NCBI GenBank assembly: GCA_023428755.1
Contig: JAEYWX010000017.1
Span: 248,001 to 312,000, forward strand
DNA length: 64,000 nucleotides
Direction: 5' to 3'
Source: Bacteroidota bacterium
GTDB taxonomy: Bacteria; Bacteroidota; Bacteroidia; Chitinophagales; Chitinophagaceae
Shown: piece by piece, positions 58,001 to 64,000 of the stretch
Layout of the letters: every line of letters starts with the position of its first letter
Position numbering within the stretch: the first letter of the stretch is position 1
Program-made: the position numbers and the translations under genes
The notes under the pieces: model-generated
What the model saw: only the letters and a program-made list of their open reading frames with translations
Told to the model about the DNA's origin: nothing
The model's database searches: none

Positions 58001-58341
58001 ACTTCACCCAGATCTGATTGCGAATCTTCCATTTTGAAATTAATGGTGCTGCGACCATTGATTCGTTGGGTAATGGTTTTGTAACCGATATTGGAAAGGG
58101 ATATCCTGTTTTTTGAATTCACATTTTTCAACACAAAATTCCCTTCGATATCGGATTGCGTCCCTTTTATGATACGATTATCATTATCCAGTTCCGATAC
58201 AGACACACCCTGGATTGGCTTGCCGTCTTTATCCGTAATTTTTCCTCTCAACACTTCCTGTGCCGATGCAGCAAAACCCATGAGCAGAAAAAATGCTGTA
58301 AAGGAAAAGATGGTTTTTATTTTATTCCACATACGTTGCAT
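55069..58341 (-). CDS. SusC/RagA-family TonB-dependent transporter (pair 2)
   Basis: A 1090-residue outer membrane transporter with signal peptide, carboxypeptidase-like domain (about 30-110; LRGKITDKDGKPIQGVSVSE), plug (VVIIGRPSTSNG...PMIVLDGMPYE) and barrel ending TLGLQVGF. The initiator is ATG at 58341, or MWNKIK 9 bp later. It is 15 bp downstream of Fas1 protein A and should be on the same message. Confidence 0.95.
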   Translation of the reverse strand: MQRMWNKIKTIFSFTAFFLLMGFAASAQEVLRGKITDKDGKPIQGVSVSELDNDNRIIKGTQSDIEGNFVLKNVNSKNRISLSNIGYKTITQRINGRSTINFKMEDSQSDLGEVVIIGRPSTSNGMVNIPEKNLTTAVSKISGKELEEMQAPSIDQALQGRLSGVDITASSGDPGAAMNIRIRGVSSINSTGIPMIVLDGMPYETEIPSDFNFGTADEQGYAQLLNISPADIKDITVLKDAAATAIWGAKAANGVLVITTKRGSIGKPSINYAFKGSVSLVPKPIPLLNGDQYSTLIPEAFMNRIGSTLNSTAFREFNYDPNDPYWYNNYSNNTNWIDAISRTGYLQDHTVSLSGGGEKAKYFASVGFFDQKGITIGTDLQRINTRINLDYTVSEKIKFFTSFAFTHYNQSRNYLGSNSASGEASIRGQAFIKMPNMSVYEYDAQGNLSQNYFSPAANVQGQYSRIYNPVAMAAEANYGVLGDRVIPRFQVDYDIVKRVLKATFDIQFDINNTKNKSFLPQIATGRPNTETVVNRTYDGDVDAFSVGTKASLIYTPNLKNEKHDVQAYMNILTNDYKAVFQEATTSNTASSLLVDPSIASRTQNNDLRSVSGVTQTRSIGALIGAQYSFMDKYLFNATLRGDGNSRFGPNYRYGLFPSLSFRWRISEEGFLKNIEKIDDISFRASYGIAGEVPRYDYLFYNTYNTYDYSYLDQSGIYPSRMELKNLRWQTLRGTNIGYNVSLFKGRFRMDGEIYRNRTKDMFFDGLQIASYTGYNSLFMNVGTMDNQGWELAVWTQPYKSKDLTIGFDFNIAANQNVIREISEFYPNQRGDVTKNGEYLRLLQINNPFGSFYGYRYKGVYSDRASTVATDGKGQPIVGPNGQIIYMRFNYPQTDYIFQPGDAMYEDINNDGNINYMDVVYLGNSNPKLTGGFGPSITWKNLRITSFFSFRWGYDVINGTKMNTTNMFNFDNQSTAVLSRWKKEGDVTDMPRALIAGGFNWLGSDRYVEDASYIRFRTITARYNFDKKTLAKMKLKTMSVFVTAENLFTITNYLGQDPEVSFRGSDPFRVSYDNSMTPPAKNITLGLQVGF

Positions 58342-58356
58342 TGTTTGGTAGTTAGT

Positions 58357-60573
58357 TTATTTAAATCGCAGGTAGTTATCGATGAGGTGAATGGTACAAC
58401 GGTTACTCAACTGATTACTTTGCGTTACCAGTACATTGGCACTACGGTTCATCATATCGTTCAACACCATGTTGTTGGGCGTTGAGTTGTTTACAAAAAT
58501 GGTAGACGGATCTCCGTTTGAAAATTTGTAAATGGTTTCAAGCGAACCACTCTCCTCTCCATCCGTTGCAATATTTTTCTTATTGAGTATGTGGTAATAC
58601 AGGAAGTTGTCGATCTGTTCCCGTTCGGCCGGAACTGTAGTGCTGAATTTTGGCACTTTATTCGGCGCAGTTCCTGTACCGGGTAAGTAGCCTGCATTTA
58701 CTGCGGCTAAGATGGCGGCATTGTTTGGAATAAAGAATGTGTAGAACGAACCTGCAGCTACCTGTAAAATTTCACCGGTTGTTGCATTGTAGATAGGCGA
58801 GTTCCGTAAGTACTGCCAAAATGAGTTGTAATTTGATGCAACCGGAGAGCCAAGCTTTTCAATATGCTTGCCAATTGTCACTTCACTAAACTGAAGCAGC
58901 TTGTCGAGGTAGTAAACAGTACCATTCTTTGCTGTTTTTTTATCAACAACTGTTGCAACAGTTCCTGCATCTCCATTGCCGGAGGCAACAACGGTATTAT
59001 TCTCAAACTTTAAAAATTCACCCGAATTCGACAGGCCAACACCCGGTGCGGTTAATGATGTAATATCTCTGCCGGGAATTACGTGCATATTTAAAATACG
59101 CTGCAAGCGAACCAAGGCTGATGAACCGGTTAATACTGTTCCTCCTCCAGGTGGTGTATAACGCCATTGTTCATTTACGTTATTACTTACTGTAGGATCA
59201 GCAAAGTAACCGGCATCATTGAACACATCATTGCTGATCAGGAACAAGGTATATTTCTGTTTGATGTTTGATATCTGGAATTTCAGATCAAGATTCAACA
59301 GGCTTGTCATGATCGAATATTTCGGATCGAGATAAGCCTTTCCATACACACTGCTGAATACGTTAGCTTCCTGCACTTTGTTGGTGCCATAGAATATGCC
59401 GTTACTCAATACTTTTTTATCAGTGATATCTGTTGACGGATCAAAGCGTGCTTCTTCTCCAACAGCACTGAACGTAGAGCCGAATTTTGAAGGCCATACT
59501 GCTGTACGCCACATATGTGCATTCATGAAATCGTAGATCACATTTACCGGCAATGCTTCAATACTTGGATAATGTTCGAGTAACACATCATTGATGAAGC
59601 TGGTGAGGGCAGCGTTCTCCGGAACAAACATGGTGTAGGTATCTGACTGTCCGTCGTTATCCTGCAGTTTTAAAAAGTTTTCATTGTTCAATGAAAAAGC
59701 AAGGCTGGAATTGTACACTTTTGTATAGATATCTGCCGCTGTGCCGTAAACATTTTTATAGTTCTGCGATACCGTTGCATTTAATACATATTGCACCAGA
59801 AATTGATCCAGCAGTTTTTTAAACTCACTATACTTTGGATTTTCACCAATGTACTGATCAATGCTGGGCAATGCCGTGATCACCCTGTCAACAACATGGA
59901 TCACACCGTTCTCTGCCGGAATATCTTTCTCCACCACCTTTGCATCGGCTACATTAAATCCAGTATATGTTGATGTGGGATAGAAATAATTATAGTCGGC
60001 TGCCGATAACGATTTACCGGTCATGAAACCTGTTTCAAAAATGGGAATGTATTTATTGTTATTATCCGCATCTACATAAAACAGCGATCCCGTATTGTTT
60101 CGGTTCGAAGCAATCGCTTTGATGGTGGCACCGGTTGTATTTTTTGTTTCGTAAATGCCTGTGTAGTTGGCTGTTCTTCTTTTAAAGGCAGAGTTTTCAA
60201 CCCATCCAAGATTACTTTGAAAATCGGAAATGCGTTCCTGCTTAAATGCATTGTACACTAAACAATACGTCACAATTTTGCGGCAGGCGTTTGAATCAAG
60301 TGCATCGACACTGCTGATGTTGTTTTGTGTGAGGTACACCGTAAACGCAGAATCGTGTGGAGCAAACAAGGTCCAGTACCCGGCTGTTGATAATGTATTT
60401 TTATAACCGGCTTTGTCAATTACTTTCAGCAATTGTGTAAACTTCCCTTTCGCCTGCAACTGCTGATAGATGGGAGCTTCCAATGTATCAGGGCGTGCAT
60501 AGAATTCATCAAATTTCCTGCTACAGGAGAACAGGATGGTTGTGACAGTTACTAAAAGAAAAATCTGTTTCAT
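58357..60573 (-). CDS. Fas1-repeat lipoprotein A
   Basis: A 738-residue lipoprotein (MKQIFLLVTVTTILFSC, cysteine 17) made of four Fas1-like repeats: about 38-225 (YWTLFAPHDSAFTVYL; VIHVVDRVI), 235-400 (YTMFVPENAALTSF), 420-560 (YTLFLISNDVFNDAGY; VYYLDKLLQF) and 575-735 (YTFFIPNNAAILAAV; TIHLIDNYLRF). Fas1 domains mediate adhesion or ligand binding; here the gene heads the operon of the second SusC/SusD pair and is likely a surface-exposed accessory protein. Promoter site 4 is about 265 bp upstream. Confidence 0.87.
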   Translation of the reverse strand: MKQIFLLVTVTTILFSCSRKFDEFYARPDTLEAPIYQQLQAKGKFTQLLKVIDKAGYKNTLSTAGYWTLFAPHDSAFTVYLTQNNISSVDALDSNACRKIVTYCLVYNAFKQERISDFQSNLGWVENSAFKRRTANYTGIYETKNTTGATIKAIASNRNNTGSLFYVDADNNNKYIPIFETGFMTGKSLSAADYNYFYPTSTYTGFNVADAKVVEKDIPAENGVIHVVDRVITALPSIDQYIGENPKYSEFKKLLDQFLVQYVLNATVSQNYKNVYGTAADIYTKVYNSSLAFSLNNENFLKLQDNDGQSDTYTMFVPENAALTSFINDVLLEHYPSIEALPVNVIYDFMNAHMWRTAVWPSKFGSTFSAVGEEARFDPSTDITDKKVLSNGIFYGTNKVQEANVFSSVYGKAYLDPKYSIMTSLLNLDLKFQISNIKQKYTLFLISNDVFNDAGYFADPTVSNNVNEQWRYTPPGGGTVLTGSSALVRLQRILNMHVIPGRDITSLTAPGVGLSNSGEFLKFENNTVVASGNGDAGTVATVVDKKTAKNGTVYYLDKLLQFSEVTIGKHIEKLGSPVASNYNSFWQYLRNSPIYNATTGEILQVAAGSFYTFFIPNNAAILAAVNAGYLPGTGTAPNKVPKFSTTVPAEREQIDNFLYYHILNKKNIATDGEESGSLETIYKFSNGDPSTIFVNNSTPNNMVLNDMMNRSANVLVTQSNQLSNRCTIHLIDNYLRFK

Positions 60574-60581
60574 AAATGTGA

Positions 60582-60797
60582 TTATTTCCCGGCAGTTTGA
60601 TTAAGATTTCTGTTTGACGCATTCTTCAATTGCAGACAGGCTAAGCCATAGCAATGAATTTGTTTACATGCGATAAATAAAACGGTGTGATTTGTAGGAA
60701 CGAAAAGGGATGGAACTTTTCCGGCAAGCAGTAACCAGCGTAATAAAAGAATCATATACAGCAGCAATCTTTTCGTTAAGCAATCAGTTTTCATCAT
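60582..60797 (-). CDS. Possible 71-residue leader or small membrane protein
   Basis: An open frame that almost fills the predicted untranslated leader between promoter site 4 and Fas1 protein A, ending 8 bp before that start. It encodes a basic N-terminus and one hydrophobic helix (RLLLYMILLLRWLLLAGK), with no recognised domain in the rest. It may be chance. The remainder of the 410-bp gap holds promoter site 4 and a terminator. Confidence 0.25.
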   Translation of the reverse strand: MMKTDCLTKRLLLYMILLLRWLLLAGKVPSLFVPTNHTVLFIACKQIHCYGLACLQLKNASNRNLNQTAGK

Positions 60798-60836
60798 TCA
60801 ATCGTATTCAGCAATACCATTTCCTGATGACAGGTC

Positions 60837-60880
60837 TAAATTACCTTAGTGAATTATCCTAACCGTCATGTGCCGTCCTG
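60837..60880 (-). promoter_or_regulatory. CAGGA repeat promoter, site 4 (Fas1-SusC-SusD operon)
   Basis: Three half-sites at a 10-bp period on the plus strand: TATCCT (60855), GTCATG (60865) and GTCCTG (60875). The outer two (second and third) lie 20 nt from the TAATTTA box (60843-60837), exactly as in sites 1-3; the first is an extra copy closer to the box. The middle half-site deviates by one base. Confidence 0.5.
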
Positions 60881-60931
60881 AAATGCTGAAGTATTTATGC
60901 AATCGTTCCCGACAATTGAAGAAAACAAAAA

Positions 60932-60964
60932 AAAGAGCTGCATCAAGGTGTGATGCAGCTCTTT
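60932..60964 (-). terminator. Rho-independent terminator after SusD (pair 1)
   Basis: AAAGAGCTGCATC (60932-60944) and GATGCAGCTCTTT (60952-60964) form a perfect 13-bp stem with a 7-nt loop. In the minus-strand sense it is followed by a run of T (complement of the A-run at 60921-60934), and it begins 20 bp after the SusD stop. It ends the pair 1 transcript and isolates it from promoter site 4. Confidence 0.9.
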
Positions 60965-60983
60965 CAATTATTCGGTTTTTCGA

Positions 60984-62960
60984 TTAATAACCGGGGTTTT
61001 GATACGCAGCCATATCAGCCTGCGACATCGGCTGTCCGTTTACCGTTTGAGCAAGCATTTGCAGCAAAGGAATCGGACGTAGTTTATGAAATTGAGCAAA
61101 CGATGGGCTTACATCTGCATTGAACAGTTTTGTTCTATCGAACAATGTTTCTGTGCGTACCAGGTCTTCCCAGCGATAAAACTCACCACATAATTCACGT
61201 GTGCGTTCATTTAATATAAAATGGATAAACCGTGCCGGAGTAGATGTTACTGTAGGAGGATAATTCTCACTGGCGGCGTTGGTGGTAAACAGGTCAAGTG
61301 TTGCCTGATTATTAGCTGTGGTGTTCGCCAATGTATTTGGTCCGCCCATGTATTGCCAGATCTGCGGGCTACGTGCTTCGTTGGCTTTATAAGCAGCCCT
61401 GTTACGTAACACATTTACATAGAACAGTGCATTTGCATAATCGGCTTTTCTGCCGTAAGCTTCTGCCAGCATGAGATATGTATCAGCCAACCTTGCAAAT
61501 GTTCCGTTGCGGATACCTCTTGCTTCGTTATTGGTATTCGTTAATCGAATCGGATCACCCAACTTTACCAATGTTAGGTATTTGTTTCCGGTATAATCCG
61601 ATGAAATGGCACCCCCTGGTGTTGTTTGTTTGTAACGGGCAAATACAGAATAGTAACGCATGGCTGCGATATCTGATGTAAGCAAAGGCATTGTGATCGG
61701 GTTCACAATATAAATGGCGGCCGTATCGCCAACGCCTACCCGTGGCCTTCCTACCAAACTTGGGTCAGGCGCATTTGCTGCAGTGAAAACCGGAAGGTTT
61801 GCGTTGGACGCAACATTGCGGTAAAAAACAGTCTGGAAACTTTTAAAGAAACGGGAATCATTGATCTTGTCGTAAATATCGATAGTGTAATCCGTAGGAC
61901 GAAGTCTTCTGAATGGACGACCATTAAAGAAATCCCTTGTCATTCCCGGAATACCGGCATCATAAGCCGATGGATAAAATAAATGTGTTTGATTATTCGT
62001 GCCGGCCAGGTTCAGGTTTGCGCTGAACTGGGCTGCATAAATAATTTCGTTACTTGCATTATTGGCATCAATTTTTGCTTTGCTGCTCAACGGTGCAGAA
62101 CCGTTTTGTCCAACAGAAGGAATCGTACCATCGGGATATGCAGCATTAAATAAATTACCATAATCAGCTTCCAATGCATGACCGCTGTTTGCTATTACAT
62201 CATTTGCAAAAAAGATCACACTGTCCATATCAGTTGGCTTTTGTCCACGCTGATCTGTAACCGCACTGCCTCTTGTGAGATATGCTTTTGCCAGGAAGTG
62301 ATAAGCCATGGCACGTGTTGCACGACCACGTTCTGCACCAGTATAACGCCAGGGAAGCGCCGGGCCTGCTGTTCTGAAATCGGAAATGATCTGGTTATAT
62401 ACTTCGGCTACACTTGCTCGTGGGAATTCATACTGTGGTTCTTTGGGAACGCTTGTTACTAAAGGAACACCTCCAAACTGTGTAACCATCTGCAAATAAT
62501 ACAACCCACGCAACGCTCTTAATTCTGCAATACGCAGATCTTTTTTTGCCTGCGTTCCTAAAACCAGTGAGGATGGATCGTTAAAGGCGCCGATCATTTC
62601 AATACCCTGGTTGCAGCGACGGATACCTGCATAGTTGTTGGTCCATAAACCATTTACAAATGCATCATTGGAATTAAGATTCGCATCATAATCGTTATAC
62701 CGCACATTGTTGAACTGATCTCCTTCACGAAACTCATCTGTTCCGAAGTTGAGCATGCAATACGATTGTTCACCTGTAAAATACCATTGCAATGGTGTGT
62801 AAGCTGATTTTACAAGATCTTCAAGTCCAACATCAGTTTTATAATAATCCTCAGTAAGTGTAGTTACTAATTCTTCTTTAATAAATTTTTTGCAGGATGA
62901 AAAGGTAATGGCCCCTGCCAGCATCAATGTACCACCTGCTATTTTGATTAAATTTTTCAT
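60984..62960 (-). CDS. SusD/RagB-family nutrient uptake lipoprotein (pair 1)
   Basis: A 658-residue lipoprotein (GAITFSSC, cysteine 23), larger than its two paralogs here. SusD signs: IAELRALRGLYYLQMVTQFGGVPLV, GTFARLADTYLMLAEAYGR and FILNERTRELCGEFYRWEDLVR. It is the last gene of its transcript, 29 bp after the partial SusC and followed by the strong terminator at 60932. The length suggests a different glycan from those bound by the other two. Confidence 0.94.
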   Translation of the reverse strand: MKNLIKIAGGTLMLAGAITFSSCKKFIKEELVTTLTEDYYKTDVGLEDLVKSAYTPLQWYFTGEQSYCMLNFGTDEFREGDQFNNVRYNDYDANLNSNDAFVNGLWTNNYAGIRRCNQGIEMIGAFNDPSSLVLGTQAKKDLRIAELRALRGLYYLQMVTQFGGVPLVTSVPKEPQYEFPRASVAEVYNQIISDFRTAGPALPWRYTGAERGRATRAMAYHFLAKAYLTRGSAVTDQRGQKPTDMDSVIFFANDVIANSGHALEADYGNLFNAAYPDGTIPSVGQNGSAPLSSKAKIDANNASNEIIYAAQFSANLNLAGTNNQTHLFYPSAYDAGIPGMTRDFFNGRPFRRLRPTDYTIDIYDKINDSRFFKSFQTVFYRNVASNANLPVFTAANAPDPSLVGRPRVGVGDTAAIYIVNPITMPLLTSDIAAMRYYSVFARYKQTTPGGAISSDYTGNKYLTLVKLGDPIRLTNTNNEARGIRNGTFARLADTYLMLAEAYGRKADYANALFYVNVLRNRAAYKANEARSPQIWQYMGGPNTLANTTANNQATLDLFTTNAASENYPPTVTSTPARFIHFILNERTRELCGEFYRWEDLVRTETLFDRTKLFNADVSPSFAQFHKLRPIPLLQMLAQTVNGQPMSQADMAAYQNPGY

Positions 62961-62989
62961 GTTACTGTTTTTTTCAATGATCAGAATAA

Positions 62990-64000
62990 TTACAAATCAA
63001 CCCGTACACCTACTACATAGCTTTTATAGCTGTAAGAGGTTGGTCCCACCTGGTTCGTAGTAGATCCCGGAAACTCACGATAGGGAACTGTTTCAGGATC
63101 GTAATCGGAATGTTTGTGAATCAAAATCGGGTTTACTGCACTGGCATAAATAGCAAAACCTGCCATGTGTAATTTATCTGTGAGTGTTTTTGGTACTCGA
63201 TACGTAAGTGTAATATTTCTAAACCTTGCGAACGTTGCTTTGCGATAGGTAAGCGCTTCCCAGTTCAACGGAATATCACTTGTTTGTGTTGGTTGTTGGT
63301 ATTCGTTACTAGGATTTGTTGGCGTCCAGTAATTTACTTTCGGCGATTGGTAACGGCCTACTAAACCCGGACGTGGAACACGATACAAACCTCCTACCCT
63401 GAAATAAACAAGGAAGTTAAGTTCAAAGTTTTTGTAGGTAAACGTGTTTCCAATGCTGGCGATAAAATCAGGATTGTGTGATCCTAATACAATACGATCT
63501 GCCGGGCTGAACGATGAATCTTTATTAGCATCAACAATTTTGATTCGTCCCGGTTGATAGTTTACATTATTCCGTCCGTTCTTTGGCCAGTAGTACGTAG
63601 CCAAAATTCCTTTTCCCGGAATGGTATCTTCATACTGGAAAATACCATCTTTCTGGAAACCCCAATAAACCTGTAATGGCTGATCCAATAACCACAGGTT
63701 GGCCAGATTATTATTTCCACTTCCGTCGATATCTACAATCTTTTCTTTATTGGTTGCAAATACAAAATCAGTTGTCCAGCGGAAATCCTTTTTCTCCATA
63801 TTCACAGTGCTGAGGCTTACTTCAATACCCTTGTTATTTACTTCACCTAAATTGAAGAATACAAAGTCAACGCCATTGGCAGATGGAATTGAGCGGCGTT
63901 GCAACTGATCGGTTGTTGATGAATTATACCAGTCGATTGTACCGGTGATGCGGCTCTTCCACAATGCAAACTCCAATCCAATATTGGTAGTGGTTGTTTT
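62990..64000 (-). CDS. SusC/RagA-family TonB-dependent transporter (pair 1, C-terminal part)
   Basis: The last 336 codons of a SusC gene that extends beyond the right edge; the frame is open to base 64000 (TTTTTNIGLEFALW). Barrel-region signs: GVDFVFFNLGEVNNKGIEVSLST, GRIKIVDANKDSSFSPADRIVLGSHNPDF, ending VVGVRVDL. It is the partner of the SusD protein encoded 29 bp downstream. No start or N-terminal domains can be judged. Confidence 0.94.
   Translation of the reverse strand, partial: KTTTTNIGLEFALWKSRITGTIDWYNSSTTDQLQRRSIPSANGVDFVFFNLGEVNNKGIEVSLSTVNMEKKDFRWTTDFVFATNKEKIVDIDGSGNNNLANLWLLDQPLQVYWGFQKDGIFQYEDTIPGKGILATYYWPKNGRNNVNYQPGRIKIVDANKDSSFSPADRIVLGSHNPDFIASIGNTFTYKNFELNFLVYFRVGGLYRVPRPGLVGRYQSPKVNYWTPTNPSNEYQQPTQTSDIPLNWEALTYRKATFARFRNITLTYRVPKTLTDKLHMAGFAIYASAVNPILIHKHSDYDPETVPYREFPGSTTNQVGPTSYSYKSYVVGVRVDL

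Overview
The window looks like chromosomal DNA of a Bacteroidota bacterium, most likely of the Chitinophagaceae type. This rests on SusC/SusD pairs, GH97, Bacteroidota-style Crp/Fnr and NirBD proteins, moderate G+C, TAnTTT-type promoter elements and no clear Shine-Dalgarno sequences. The assignment is inferred from gene content, not from a marker gene.

Left end (1-6776): a nitrite/nitrate assimilation cluster. A truncated NarK-type transporter, an alginate-export-type porin, NirD and NirB lie on the minus strand. Divergent from them are uroporphyrinogen-III C-methyltransferase (siroheme supply for NirB) and an FNR-like regulator with a cysteine-rich N-terminus.

Middle (6780-44974): a large pectin (rhamnogalacturonan) degradation region, almost all on the minus strand. 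It carries GH28, PL11, three CE12 esterases, GH105, GH88, two PL22-type lyases, GH106, GH29, GH2, several GH43 propellers, a GH97, rhamnose mutarotase, an aldo/keto reductase and an MFS transporter. Three less characterised proteins share these operons: a DUF4450-type giant, a GH65-like six-hairpin protein and a BNR_4 propeller. Together they suggest that acetyl, rhamnose, galactose, arabinose, fucose and unsaturated uronate groups are removed outside the cytoplasm before sugars are imported.

Right end (45153-64000): three SusC/SusD pairs (the last SusC is cut by the window edge) interleaved with three lipoproteins built from fasciclin (Fas1) repeats. Two of these carry extra C-terminal beta-rich modules. 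They sit where SusE/SusF-like surface glycan-binding proteins would be expected.

Control and mobile DNA: four promoters share a CAGGA direct repeat with a 10-bp period, placed 19-21 nt upstream of a TAnTTT element. They precede GH28, GH2, PL22 and the first Fas1/SusC gene, so they may define one regulon; no regulator gene for it is visible here. The intergenic DNA is rich in repeats: a RAYT transposase gene bracketed by inverted REP hairpins, a 391-bp MITE-like element, a CGTCnGACG palindrome family and several composite hairpin repeats. Some of these appear to have contributed signal-peptide coding sequence. No tRNA, rRNA or CRISPR array was seen.
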